Shown here: positions 26,587 through 34,759 of the stretch, piece after piece
Layout of the letters: every line of letters starts with the position of its first letter
Numbering within the stretch: position 1 is the stretch's first letter
NCBI RefSeq assembly: GCF_015350975.1
Contig: NZ_JADKRX010000002.1
Coordinates: 532,004 to 596,003, forward strand
Direction: 5' to 3'
DNA: 64,000 nucleotides
Source: Curtobacterium sp. VKM Ac-1395
Lineage (GTDB): Bacteria; Actinomycetota; Actinomycetes; Actinomycetales; Microbacteriaceae
Notes under the pieces: model-generated
What the model was told of the DNA's origin: nothing
Seen by the model: only the letters and a program-made list of their open reading frames with translations
Databases searched by the model: none
Program-made: the position numbers and the translations under genes

Positions 26587-27351
26587 GTGCCCCGACCCCG
26601 CCGCCCCGTCCGTCGCGTCGAGGAGTACACGGCCGACCCGATGCCCCGCGACACCTGGCCGGCGACGCTCCCCCCGGTGGCGCAGCTGCTCGACCACGGC
26701 CTCGACCTCGACACGGTGACCGTCTTCGTCGGGGAGAACGGCGCGGGCAAGTCCACCCTGGTGGAGGCCATCGCCCTGGCCTTCGGCATGGGACCGGAGG
26801 GCGGTTCGACCAGGTCCGGCCACAGCACCCGGCCGAGCGAGTCGCAGCTGTGGGAGCACCTCGCGCTGCACCGCGAACCGGGAGCGCCGAAGAGCGGGTT
26901 CTTCCTGCGGGCGGAGACCATGCACGGCGTGTTCACGTTCCTCGAGCAGCACCCCGGTCCCCGTCCCGAACCGGTGTTCCACGAGCGCAGTCACGGGGAG
27001 TCGTTCCTGGACTTCGTGATCGACCGGTCGCAGTGGCCCGGCCTCTGGATCCTCGACGAACCCGAGTCGGCGCTGTCCTTCCAGGGCTGCCTGGCGCTCA
27101 TCGGGCTGCTGCAGGCCATCGTCGACGACGGCCTCGGGCAGGTGGTCCTGTCGACGCACTCGCCCGTGCTCGCCGCGTTCCCCGGCGCGACGATCCACGA
27201 GGTCGGCGAGTGGGGCCTCCGGCGCAGCGCGTGGGCGGATCTCGACCTGGTGCGGAACCAACGCGCGTTCCTGGCGGCTCCGGAGCAGTACCTGCGCCAC
27301 CTCGACGGAGCCGCAGACGGCGACCACGGACAGCAGTCGCCTACGCGGTGA
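26587..27351 (+). CDS. Predicted AAA family ATPase (ABC-type fold)
   Basis: Soluble protein of 254 residues. Walker A is GENGAGKSTL (near residues 49-58), Walker B is LWILDEPESALS with the catalytic Glu, and the H-loop is LSTHSPVLAAFPG. There is no long coiled coil and no transporter signature. It matches the small predicted-ATPase family seen alone or beside nucleases and phage-defence genes. No such partner is present here, so a household role is as likely. The GTG at 26587 gives the natural N-terminus. The end overlaps the convergent methyltransferase gene by 11 nt. Confidence 0.83.
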   Translation: MPRPRRPVRRVEEYTADPMPRDTWPATLPPVAQLLDHGLDLDTVTVFVGENGAGKSTLVEAIALAFGMGPEGGSTRSGHSTRPSESQLWEHLALHREPGAPKSGFFLRAETMHGVFTFLEQHPGPRPEPVFHERSHGESFLDFVIDRSQWPGLWILDEPESALSFQGCLALIGLLQAIVDDGLGQVVLSTHSPVLAAFPGATIHEVGEWGLRRSAWADLDLVRNQRAFLAAPEQYLRHLDGAADGDHGQQSPTR

Positions 27352-27973
27352 CCTTCGTCATCTGCAGCAGTCCGTCGCCGGCAGGCGACAGGCTGCTGAT
27401 GACCGCCCCGGAGGTGGAGACCTCGGTCAGGAGCAGCCGGAAGTCCGTGGTGGCACGGTCGCGCTTCACCGGGTCAGCGACCCGTCCACGCCACAGGGCG
27501 TGTGGGACGAGCACCGTCCCGCCGAGGCGTGCGAGCCGCAGCCCGTGCTCGACGTACTCGATGACGTGCTCCGGGTCGGCGTCAACGAGGACGACGTCGT
27601 AGGAGGCCTCGTTCATCCGGGGGAGCACCTGGTTCGCACGGCCCGGGATGAGCCGCACGCGGGAGGGTGCGGTCCCGGCGGCGATGAAGGCGTCACGGGC
27701 GTACTGCTGGTGGTCCACCTCGACGTCGATCGTCGTCAGCGTCGCCTTCGGGGCCCCGCCGAGCAGGTACAGCCCGGACACGCCCAGACCGGTCCCGATC
27801 TCGATGATGCTGGTGGCTCGGGACGCCGCCGCGATCACCCCGATCTGCGCACCGATCGCCGGCGAGATCGCCTCGACGCCCAGTTCCAGGGAGTGTTCCC
27901 GCGCTCGGGCGATCGCCTCGGACTCGGAGACGATGTCCTCCGCGAACTTCCAGTTCGACTCTTTCTCTGACAC
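27341..27973 (-). CDS. O-methyltransferase family protein
   Basis: Class I SAM-dependent methyltransferase of 210 residues. The SAM site is IIEIGTGLGVSGLYLL, with the acidic strand LTTIDVEVDHQQYAR. The post-IV stretch YDVVLVDADPEHVIEYV is typical of the catechol/caffeoyl-CoA O-methyltransferase group. In that group a metal-binding Asp-Asn pair usually precedes LW; here the text reads VPHALWRG, so metal use is doubtful. GTG start at 27973 with GAGGAG five nt upstream. Mycobacteria have a similar gene beside tatB, which fits its position here. Confidence 0.82.
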   Translation of the reverse strand: MSEKESNWKFAEDIVSESEAIARAREHSLELGVEAISPAIGAQIGVIAAASRATSIIEIGTGLGVSGLYLLGGAPKATLTTIDVEVDHQQYARDAFIAAGTAPSRVRLIPGRANQVLPRMNEASYDVVLVDADPEHVIEYVEHGLRLARLGGTVLVPHALWRGRVADPVKRDRATTDFRLLLTEVSTSGAVISSLSPAGDGLLQMTKVTA

Positions 27974-27992
27974 GCACACTCCTCGGTGCACA

Positions 27993-27998
27993 ACTCTA
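27993..27998 (-). promoter_or_regulatory. -10 box of the O-methyltransferase gene
   Basis: Minus-strand TAGAGT predicts a short leader of about 13 nt that carries GAGGAG. Confidence 0.5.
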
Positions 27999-28021
27999 GG
28001 TGAGCGTGCGGTGTCAGGCGT

Positions 28022-28027
28022 TACGCT
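28022..28027 (+). promoter_or_regulatory. -10 box, leaderless start of tatB
   Basis: TACGCT is followed by CGGTGC and the GTG at 28034. Confidence 0.6.
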
Positions 28028-28033
28028 CGGTGC

Positions 28034-28408
28034 GTGTCCATCGACTTCAACAAGATCCTGATCATCGGGATCATCGCGGTGCTGCTGCTGGGACCGCAGC
28101 GCCTGCCGATGTACGCACAGAAGCTCGCGGAGTTCGTCAAGGCCGTCCGTCGGTTCGCCGACACCGCCAAGGACCGCATGCGCGACGAGATGGGGCCGGA
28201 CTTCGACGACGTCGACTGGCAGAAGCTCGACCCTCGCCAGTACGACCCGCGGCGCATCATCCGCGACGCCCTCATCGACTCCGCCACCGGTTCCGGCATG
28301 GCCGACGCCGCCCCGACACAGGTCACCGCGAGCAGGGTGCGCGCACCGTCACCGGTTGTGCCGCTCGCCGCCGGCGAAGCCGCGCCCTTCGACGTCGAGG
28401 CCACCTGA
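28034..28408 (+). CDS. tatB: Sec-independent (Tat) translocase protein TatB
   Basis: Protein of 124 residues. A single N-terminal span (FNKILIIGIIAVLLLGPQRL) is followed by the LGPQRLP hinge and an amphipathic helix (MYAQKLAEFVKAVRRFADTA). TatB recognises twin-arginine signal peptides together with TatC. The segment DFDDVDWQKLDPRQYDPRRI is typical of actinobacterial TatB rather than TatA. The C-terminus is a variable Ala/Pro tail. tatA and tatC are not in the window. Confidence 0.9.
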   Translation: MSIDFNKILIIGIIAVLLLGPQRLPMYAQKLAEFVKAVRRFADTAKDRMRDEMGPDFDDVDWQKLDPRQYDPRRIIRDALIDSATGSGMADAAPTQVTASRVRAPSPVVPLAAGEAAPFDVEAT

Positions 28409-28428
28409 CGCGTCGTTCGTGACCCGTT

Positions 28429-28476
28429 GACGGACTGGAGGCCCGGTACCAGCTGGCACCGGGCCTCCAGTCCGTC
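28429..28476 (+). terminator. Terminator palindrome after tatB (GGAGGC family)
   Basis: Twenty-four-nt arms with a single mismatch and no loop (GACGGACTGGAGGCCCGGTA...CCAG/CTGG). It closes tatB and can also stop mrp transcripts from the other side. Nothing else is seen up to 28579. Confidence 0.8.
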
Positions 28477-28579
28477 GGTGGTCGCGTCCGGCATCGCGCT
28501 CCCGCTCGCACGCGCGTTCGGCACCCATGGCGCCCGCGCGGGACGACGCGCAGCGCGCCGCACCGAGACCGAGATCGAG

Positions 28580-29746
28580 TCAGGAGGGCGAGAGCCCGAG
28601 CTTCCGACCGGCGAGCCCGCGGCCCATCGACGTCACCCGGTCGGCCACGGCGACGAGCGCGACCGCAGCCGGGTCCGACGGCGCACCGAGCACCACGGGC
28701 GTGCCGGAGTCGCCGCCCTCGCGCAGGGGGACCGAGAGCGGGACGCTGCCGAGGACGGGGACGGGAGCGTTCTGCCCGCGGGAGAGCCGCCGAGCGGTCT
28801 CGTCGCCACCGCCCTCACCGAAGAGGTGCAGCACGGAGCCGTCCGGCTGCACGAGCCCGGACATGTTCTCGATGACGCCGATGACCCGTTGGCCGGTCTG
28901 CCGTGCGACGATCCCGCTGCGCTCGGCCACGTCGGCCGCGGCGGCCTGCGGCGTGGTGACGACGAGGACCTCGGCGTGGGGGAGCAGCTGGCCGACGGAG
29001 ATGGCCACGTCACCGGTGCCCGGCGGCATGTCGAGCAGGAGCACGTCGAGGTCGCCGAACCACACGTCCGACAGGAACTGGTTCACCGTGCGGTGCAGCA
29101 TCGGCCCGCGCCAGGACACCGCGGTCGAGGCGTCGTCGACGAACATCCCGATCGAGATGACCTTCACGTCGTGGGCGACCGGCGGCAGGATCATGCTGTC
29201 GACCCGGGTCGGGCGGGGCGCGACGCCGTGCTCGTCGGTCAGGCCCATGAGCCCGGGGACGCTGAAGCCGTGCACGTCGACGTCGACGACCCCGACCCGC
29301 ATCCCACGACGGGCCAGCGCCACGGCGAGGTTGACCGTCACGGTGGACTTGCCGACACCGCCCTTGCCGCTCGTGACCGCGATGACCCGGGTCAGCGAGT
29401 CGGGCGTGAACTGGACGCCCTGCGGTCGGCCCTCGCGCAGCCGTTCCGTCAGGGCCCTGCGCACGGCGGGGTCCATCACGGAGACGTCGACGTCCACGGT
29501 CGCCACGCCCGCGACCGAGCCGGCGGCGGCGCGGACGTCCCGCTCGATCGTGTCGGCGGCCGGGCACCCGACGATCGTGAGCTGCAGGTCGACCCGCACC
29601 GAGCCTCCCGGCTGCACGTCGACACCACGGATCATGTCGAGCTCGGTGACGGGGCGGCGGATCTCGGGGTCGATCACGCGGCCGAGCGCGACGAGGACCG
29701 CGGCGCCGAGCGCTTCGTCGTCCACTGGGCGCGTGGCCTCAGCCAC
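28580..29746 (-). CDS. mrp: Mrp/ApbC (NBP35-like) iron-sulfur cluster carrier ATPase
   Basis: P-loop ATPase of about 388 residues. The N-terminal MIP18-like domain (VLVALGRVIDPEIRRPVTEL) precedes the deviant Walker A KGGVGKST and the DVDVHGFSVPGLMGL and LDMPPGTGDVAISVGQL motifs. Mrp proteins scaffold and transfer iron-sulfur clusters to target enzymes. The CxxC pair that usually binds the cluster is not evident here. I place the start at GTG 29746, which overlaps the upstream DUF1003 gene by eight nt, a coupled junction. A longer start would add 9 residues. Confidence 0.9.
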   Translation of the reverse strand: MAEATRPVDDEALGAAVLVALGRVIDPEIRRPVTELDMIRGVDVQPGGSVRVDLQLTIVGCPAADTIERDVRAAAGSVAGVATVDVDVSVMDPAVRRALTERLREGRPQGVQFTPDSLTRVIAVTSGKGGVGKSTVTVNLAVALARRGMRVGVVDVDVHGFSVPGLMGLTDEHGVAPRPTRVDSMILPPVAHDVKVISIGMFVDDASTAVSWRGPMLHRTVNQFLSDVWFGDLDVLLLDMPPGTGDVAISVGQLLPHAEVLVVTTPQAAAADVAERSGIVARQTGQRVIGVIENMSGLVQPDGSVLHLFGEGGGDETARRLSRGQNAPVPVLGSVPLSVPLREGGDSGTPVVLGAPSDPAAVALVAVADRVTSMGRGLAGRKLGLSPS

Positions 29747-30299
29747 GGAGGTCCGCCGTGCGCTCCGGGTCACCGTCGTCGATCGCGTCGCGGCGGTCCA
29801 GCTCCTCGAGCAGGGACCGGAGCTCGGCGCGGATGAAGTCCTTCGAGGCCATGTCGCGCATCGCCAGGCGGAGTGCCACGACCTCGCGAGCGAGGTACTC
29901 GGTGTCGGCGAGGTTGCGCTCGGCGCGCTGCCGGTCCTGCTCGAACTGCACGCGGTCGCGGTCGTCCTGCCGGTTCTGCGCGAGCAGGATCAGCGGGGCG
30001 GCGTACGAGGCCTGCAGCGAGAGCACGAGGGTCAGGGCGGTGAACCCGATGGCTGCCGAGTCGAACTGCAGCGCCTTCGGGGTCAGGATGTTCCAGGCCA
30101 TCCAGACCACACAGAAGAGCGTCAGGCCGACGAGGAACCAGGGCGTTCCCATCGCACGTGCAATGCCTTCGGTCGCACGACCGAACGCGTCACCGCGGCC
30201 GTTGCGGCGGCGTGTGGGGAGCACGCGCGTGCGCATTCCCTTCGGGGAGTCGAGCCGTTCGTCGGGCCGGTCGCGCCGGTTCTCATCCGTTCGTGCCAC
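29739..30299 (-). CDS. DUF1003 membrane protein
   Basis: Protein of 186 residues. A basic N-terminus (about 45 residues, RTRVLPTRRRNGRGDAFGRA) is followed by two spans (TPWFLVGLTLFCVVWMAWN and ALTLVLSLQASYAAPLILLA). A charged helix follows (QNRQDDRDRVQFEQDRQRAE), the core of DUF1003. Function is unknown. It overlaps the CBS/MgtE-N gene at its start (17 nt) and mrp at its end. The order CBS protein, DUF1003, Mrp is shared with mycobacteria. Confidence 0.88.
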   Translation of the reverse strand: MARTDENRRDRPDERLDSPKGMRTRVLPTRRRNGRGDAFGRATEGIARAMGTPWFLVGLTLFCVVWMAWNILTPKALQFDSAAIGFTALTLVLSLQASYAAPLILLAQNRQDDRDRVQFEQDRQRAERNLADTEYLAREVVALRLAMRDMASKDFIRAELRSLLEELDRRDAIDDGDPERTADLRG

Positions 30300-31599
30300 G
30301 GGTCGTCCTCCTTCCCGTCGTCATCGGGGTCCTGCGGCTGCGGGTGCGCAGCCGTGCCGGTTCACCGTCACCCTGACTTCGCCAGTCGTCGGGCAGGACG
30401 TGGTCGAGCACGTCGTCGATCGTCACCACCCCGACCAGGCGGTGGGCGTCGTCGACCACGGGGACGGACACGAGGTTGTAGGTCGCCATGACGCGCGTGA
30501 CCTCGGCGGCGCTGGCGTCCACGCGCACCGGTTCGGTCTGCTGGTCGATGAGCGTGCCGAGGCGTTCGTTCGGCGGGTAGCGCAGCATCCGCTGGAAGTG
30601 CACGAGCCCGAGGAACCGGCCGGTCGGCGGTTCGTACGGCGGCAGCGTCACGCAGACGCTCGCACCGAGGGCGGGAGCGAGCTCGTGGCGGCGGATCAGG
30701 GCGAGGCCCTCGGCCACGGTGGCGTCCGCCGAGACGATCACCGGCTCGGTCGTCATGAGACCACCGGCCGTGTCGGGCTCGTACTCCAGGAGCATGCGGA
30801 CGTCCTGCGCCTCTTCCGGCTCCATGAGCTGCAGGAGGGCCTCGCTCCGCTCGTCGGAGAGCTCGGCCAGCAGGTCGGCGGCGTCGTCGGGCTGCATCTG
30901 GTCGAGGACGTCGGCGGCGCGGGCGTCCTCGAGCGAGGACAGGATCTCGACGCGGTCCTGGTCGGGCATCTCCTCGAGCACGTCGGCGAGCCGGTCGTCG
31001 GGGAGCTCCTCGGCGACCTCGAGCCGGCGTTCCACGGGCAGGTCGAGCAGCGTCGACGCGAGGTCGGCTGCGACGAGGTCCGAGTACGCCGCGATGACGT
31101 GCTCGGCGGACTGCGACTCACCGGGGAGCTCGTCCTCGGTGACCTCGTTCCACGTCGCGAACGTCGTCGGGCCCTTGCCGAACGGGGACGGCGTGGTCTT
31201 GGGCTTGCGCAGGAACAGCTGCGCCACTTCCCAGTCGCCCTGACCGCGGTCCTCGATCGCGATGTCCTCGATCGTGGCGCGGATGCGGTCGCGGGTGATG
31301 AGGACCTTGCGGCCGAGCATCTCGGCGATGACCCGCACCTCGCCACCGCGCTGCACGAAGCGGCGCATGTTCACGAGGCCGGTGGTGATGACCTGCCCGG
31401 CACCGATCGAGGTGATCCGGCCGACCGACACGAAGATGCGGCGCTTGCCGGGGACCTCGACGATGAGCCCGACGACGTGCGGGGGGTCCGCCCGTCGGTA
31501 GACGACCAGGACGTCCCGGACCTTGCCGACGCGGTCGCCGGCGGGGTCGAAGACGGAGCACCCGGCCAGGCGGGCGACGAATACCTTCGTGGCGCTCAC
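30283..31599 (-). CDS. PRC-barrel, MgtE-N and CBS-pair protein without a channel domain
   Basis: Soluble protein of 438 residues. It opens with a PRC-barrel-like part (RLAGCSVFDPAGDRVGKVRD). The MgtE N-terminal superhelix follows (repeats such as LPDDRLADVLEEMPDQDRVE). Two CBS motifs come next (TTEPVIVSADATVAEGLALI and LVSVPVVDDAHRLVGVVTID). The membrane pore of true MgtE magnesium channels is absent, so it is more likely a regulator than a transporter. GTG start at 31599 with TACGCT six nt upstream. First gene of the operon with DUF1003 and mrp. Confidence 0.9.
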   Translation of the reverse strand: MSATKVFVARLAGCSVFDPAGDRVGKVRDVLVVYRRADPPHVVGLIVEVPGKRRIFVSVGRITSIGAGQVITTGLVNMRRFVQRGGEVRVIAEMLGRKVLITRDRIRATIEDIAIEDRGQGDWEVAQLFLRKPKTTPSPFGKGPTTFATWNEVTEDELPGESQSAEHVIAAYSDLVAADLASTLLDLPVERRLEVAEELPDDRLADVLEEMPDQDRVEILSSLEDARAADVLDQMQPDDAADLLAELSDERSEALLQLMEPEEAQDVRMLLEYEPDTAGGLMTTEPVIVSADATVAEGLALIRRHELAPALGASVCVTLPPYEPPTGRFLGLVHFQRMLRYPPNERLGTLIDQQTEPVRVDASAAEVTRVMATYNLVSVPVVDDAHRLVGVVTIDDVLDHVLPDDWRSQGDGEPARLRTRSRRTPMTTGRRTTRGTNG

Positions 31600-31605
31600 C
31601 TGACC

Positions 31606-31611
31606 AGCGTA
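31606..31611 (-). promoter_or_regulatory. -10 box, leaderless start of the CBS-DUF1003-mrp operon
   Basis: Minus-strand TACGCT is followed by GGTCAG and the GTG at 31599. Confidence 0.6.
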
Positions 31612-31679
31612 GCCGCTCGCACGGGCCCTTCCCTGGCGGCTCTCGTGCGATCGCAAGGGGAACGGTGGAAGATGACTGT

Positions 31680-32594
31680 GTGAGCACTCAGAGCCCCTTC
31701 CGCGGACGTACGGCGCAGGTCTTCCCCACGTTGCCCCGCGGCGACGTCCTCGGCACCTTCGACAGCTACCCCGACGCCCAGGCGGTGGTGGCGAAGCTGG
31801 CCGAGTCCGACTTCCCCGTGAACAAGCTCTCGATCGTCGGCAACGAGCTCAAGACCGTCGAGCGCGTCACCGGCAAGATGACCTACGGCCGCGCCGCCCT
31901 GGCAGGAGCGCTCTCCGGTCTCTGGCTCGGGTTCTTCTTCGGCATCGTGCTGACGCTGTTCTCGCCCACCGCGAGCGGGCTGATCTTCGCCGCCGCCCTC
32001 ATCGGTGCGGCCTTCGGCGTGCTCTACGGCGTCGTGTCGTTCGCGATCACCAAGCGGCAGCGCGACTTCACGAGCGTGCACCAGGTGCTCGCCACGAACT
32101 ACCAGATCATCGTCGACCCGCAGCTCGTCGGGCAGGCGCAGCGGATCCTCGGGCAGTTCGGGGCCACCCCGCACGCCGCCTGGAACCCCGGTCAGTCCTC
32201 GAACCCGCCCTTCCAGGGTCGTCCGCCGCAGCAGCAGGCACCGCAGCAGCCCCAGCAGCAGCCGTGGCGTCCGGGTCCGGACCAGGGCTCGCCGTACGGT
32301 GGACACGCCACCCCGCACAACCAGCCAGGCGGCTCCTCGCAGTCCGGTCCGTCGGCTCCGGCCCCCGGGACGCAGCCGCGCTACGGCACGAACGACGGTC
32401 CGCGCTACGGCGAGACGCCGCAGCAGGGACAGCGGCCGCCGCAGCAGCCCACCGCCGCACCCGGCCCGCGTGCGGACGAGCCGCCGCGCTACGGCGAGCG
32501 GGTCGCCGGTGCGACACCGCCGGCCCCGACGTCCGACGACGCCCCCGAGCGACGCCGGGACGACGACCAGCCCCGGGGCGACGACCGCCGCTGA
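31680..32594 (+). CDS. General-stress-protein-like membrane protein with a Gln/Pro-rich tail
   Basis: Protein of 304 residues. Residues about 20-55 (LGTFDSYPDAQAVVAKLAES) resemble the general stress protein 17M/YflT fold. Two spans follow (ALAGALSGLWLGFFFGIVLT and IFAAALIGAAFGVLYGVVSF). From about residue 170 the tail is low complexity, rich in Gln, Pro and Gly with repeated RYG motifs (PRYGTNDGPRYGE, PPRYGE). Function is unknown. I chose the GTG at 31680, which has a weak GAAGAT -10 box seven nt upstream; an in-frame GTG at 31665 is the alternative. Confidence 0.8.
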   Translation: MSTQSPFRGRTAQVFPTLPRGDVLGTFDSYPDAQAVVAKLAESDFPVNKLSIVGNELKTVERVTGKMTYGRAALAGALSGLWLGFFFGIVLTLFSPTASGLIFAAALIGAAFGVLYGVVSFAITKRQRDFTSVHQVLATNYQIIVDPQLVGQAQRILGQFGATPHAAWNPGQSSNPPFQGRPPQQQAPQQPQQQPWRPGPDQGSPYGGHATPHNQPGGSSQSGPSAPAPGTQPRYGTNDGPRYGETPQQGQRPPQQPTAAPGPRADEPPRYGERVAGATPPAPTSDDAPERRRDDDQPRGDDRR

Positions 32595-32622
32595 GCGGTC
32601 ACGACACCCCGCATCCCGACGC

Positions 32623-32679
32623 CGAACGGCCACGGATCGTCGCCTGCTGAACAGCGGGTGGACGGTTCGTGGCCGTTCG
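32623..32679 (+). terminator. Possible terminator after the stress-protein-like gene
   Basis: Perfect 12-nt arms (CGAACGGCCACG / CGTGGCCGTTCG) flank a 33-nt loop. The loop is long for an intrinsic terminator, so the call is weak. Confidence 0.4.
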
Positions 32680-32720
32680 TCGTCGCGGCGTGTGCTGCCG
32701 AGCGGCGTGTGCCGCCGGGG

Positions 32721-33197
32721 TCAGAGGAGCTTCGAGAAGCAGATCGACAGGGGAGCGCCCTGGTACGGGCCGAAGTTCGCGATGCGGGTGAAGCCCTCTC
32801 GCTCGTAGAAGCGGATGGCCCGGGTCTGCGCGGGTCCGGTCTCGAGCACGACGGCGGGTGACCCGAGGTCGAGCGCGGCTTCCTCGAGGCGGCGCAGGAT
32901 GTCCGTCGCGACGCCGGCACCGCGGGACTCACGTCGGACGTACATCCGCTTGATCTCGGTGATGCCGTCGTCGACGAGCCGGAGGCCACCACACCCGAGC
33001 GGGGTGCCGTCCTGGTCGCGGGCGACGAAGAACACGGCCATCGACTCGGCCGTCGGCTTGCGCCCCGGTTCGGTGTCGCCGCCGTAGCTGCTGTCGATCT
33101 CGATGCGCTGGGCAGCACGCAGCCGCTGGGCGTCGGGCGAGTCGAAGTGCTCGACGTCGATCGTGATGCTCTGCGGGGTGACCTCGGGGGTGCTCAC
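32721..33197 (-). CDS. GNAT family N-acetyltransferase
   Basis: Acetyltransferase of 158 residues. The acetyl-CoA loop is RRESRGAGVATDILRRLEEA, preceded by the strand ITEIKRMYVRRE, and the C-terminal strand-helix ends at FYEREGFTRI. The substrate cannot be predicted. The GTG start overlaps the stop of the upstream aminopeptidase in a GTGA junction, so it is probably co-transcribed and coupled. A TAGCCT box six nt before the start may add an internal leaderless promoter. Confidence 0.88.
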   Translation of the reverse strand: MSTPEVTPQSITIDVEHFDSPDAQRLRAAQRIEIDSSYGGDTEPGRKPTAESMAVFFVARDQDGTPLGCGGLRLVDDGITEIKRMYVRRESRGAGVATDILRRLEEAALDLGSPAVVLETGPAQTRAIRFYEREGFTRIANFGPYQGAPLSICFSKLL

Positions 33198-34690
33198 CCG
33201 TTCAGGCTAGCGCCGGAGCCGGCGATCCACCCCTCCACGTCCGAGGGGGTCCTGGGGATGCCGACCGACAGGTTCTCGGCGCCGTCGGCCGTCACCAGGA
33301 CGTCGTCCTCGATGCGGACACCGATGCCGCGGAACTCCTCGGGCACGGTGAGGTCGTCCTGCTGGAAGTACAGTCCCGGCTCGATCGTGAAGACCATGCC
33401 GGCCTCCACCACACCGTCGATGTAGAGCTCGCGGCGGGCCTTCGCGCAGTCGTGGACGTCGAGCCCGAGGTGGTGGCTCGTGCCGTGCACCATGTAGCGG
33501 CGGTGGAACTGGTTGTCCGGCTGCAGGGAGTCCTCGGCCGAGACGGGCAGGAAGCCCCACTCGGCGGTCTTCCGCGCGATGACCTCCATCGCCGTGGCGT
33601 GCACCTGGCGGAAGGTGATGCCGGGCTTGACGATCGCGAACGCGGCGTCGGCGGCTTCGAGCACGGCCTCGTAGACCATGCGCTGCACGGGGGTGAACGT
33701 CCCGCTGACGGGCAGCGTGCGGGTGATGTCCGCCGTGTAGAACGAGTCGACCTCCACCCCGGCGTCGATCAGGATGAGGTCCCCGGGCTGCACGGCGCCG
33801 TCGTTCCGCGTCCAGTGCAGGATGCACGCGTGGTGGCCCGAGGCCGCGATCGTGTCGTACCCGACCGTGTTGCCGTCGGCGCGGGCACGGCGGTTGAAGG
33901 TGCCCTCGACGATGCGCTCGCCGCGGGGGTGTGCCAGCACGGCATCGAAGTCGGCGATGACGTCCGCGAAGCCGTGCGCGGTGGCGTCGACGGCCTTGCG
34001 GAGCTCGTTGACCTCGTACGCGTCCTTGACCAGGCGGAGCTCGGACAGGTCGCGCGACAGGACGTCCGCGGTCGCAGGAACGCCGTCGGTCTCGCCGGCA
34101 CCGCCGACGGGGGAGCCGAGGCGCTCGTCGAGGGACCGGGTGAGTTCGGCGTCGGCGTCACGGACGAGGAGCGCCGTGTCGTCGAGGGCGTCGAGGACGG
34201 CGGGGAGCTCGGCGAGGTCGGCGGTCGCGACCCCGAGGTCCGCGGAGACCTCCTGCAGGGACGGACGCGGCCCGACCCAGAACTCGCCGATCTCCGGGTT
34301 GGCGTAGAACTCCTCGGAGTCCCGGCCGGCGGTGGCACGGAGGTACACCGTGGCGTCGTGCCCGTCGGCGGTCGGCGTCATCACGAGCACGGAGCCGACG
34401 ACGGTGTCGGTGCCCCAGCCGGTGAGGTGCGCGAACGTGGAGTGCGGGCGGAACGGGTAGTCGCAGTCGTTCGAGCGGACCTTGCCGGTGCCGGCGGGCA
34501 CGACGACCGTGCGGCCGGGGTGCAGCTCGGACACCCGGGCCCGACGCGCGGCGGCGAAGGGCGCCTGCTCGCGCTGTGCGGGCAGGGGGCGGTCGTGCTC
34601 GGCCCACTGGGACCCGATGAAGTCCTTGAACGTGGCGGATCCGGGAGTGGTGGAGCGGTTGCTCGTCGCGCGGGGAGTGGTGTCGGCCAT
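33194..34690 (-). CDS. pepP: Xaa-Pro aminopeptidase (aminopeptidase P)
   Basis: Cytoplasmic di-manganese peptidase of 498 residues that removes an N-terminal residue before proline. The N-terminal aminopeptidase P domain (RRARVSELHPGRTVVVPAGT) is followed by the pita-bread domain. Its five metal ligands are the two Asp in LIDAGVEVDSFYTADITRTL, His in HGTSHHLGLDVHD, Glu in FTIEPGLYF and Glu in GIGVRIEDD. Its ATG at 34690 follows GATGAT by six nt. The gene is divergent from the PHP gene. Confidence 0.94.
   Translation of the reverse strand: MADTTPRATSNRSTTPGSATFKDFIGSQWAEHDRPLPAQREQAPFAAARRARVSELHPGRTVVVPAGTGKVRSNDCDYPFRPHSTFAHLTGWGTDTVVGSVLVMTPTADGHDATVYLRATAGRDSEEFYANPEIGEFWVGPRPSLQEVSADLGVATADLAELPAVLDALDDTALLVRDADAELTRSLDERLGSPVGGAGETDGVPATADVLSRDLSELRLVKDAYEVNELRKAVDATAHGFADVIADFDAVLAHPRGERIVEGTFNRRARADGNTVGYDTIAASGHHACILHWTRNDGAVQPGDLILIDAGVEVDSFYTADITRTLPVSGTFTPVQRMVYEAVLEAADAAFAIVKPGITFRQVHATAMEVIARKTAEWGFLPVSAEDSLQPDNQFHRRYMVHGTSHHLGLDVHDCAKARRELYIDGVVEAGMVFTIEPGLYFQQDDLTVPEEFRGIGVRIEDDVLVTADGAENLSVGIPRTPSDVEGWIAGSGASLNG
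33204..33209 (-). promoter_or_regulatory. Possible internal -10 box for the GNAT gene
   Basis: Minus-strand TAGCCT lies six nt before the GTG at 33197, inside the 3' end of the aminopeptidase gene. Confidence 0.35.
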
Positions 34691-34696
34691 GGACCC

Positions 34697-34702
34697 ATCA
34701 TC
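34697..34702 (-). promoter_or_regulatory. Candidate -10 box, leaderless start of pepP
   Basis: Minus-strand GATGAT is followed by GGGTCC and the ATG at 34690. It lacks the first T of the consensus. Confidence 0.45.
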
Positions 34703-34746
34703 GCATCGAGGCCGGTCGGCGGTCCGTGCTTCCGTCGACCTGTGGA

Positions 34747-34752
34747 TAGGAT
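34747..34752 (+). promoter_or_regulatory. -10 box, leaderless start of the PHP gene
   Basis: TAGGAT ends seven nt before the GTG at 34760. Confidence 0.55.
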
Positions 34753-34759
34753 CAGCGGC

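Noticed and set aside
26587-27351. The small AAA ATPase as part of a defence island
   Set aside because: No nuclease, toxin, methylase or phage gene lies next to it; the neighbours are household genes.
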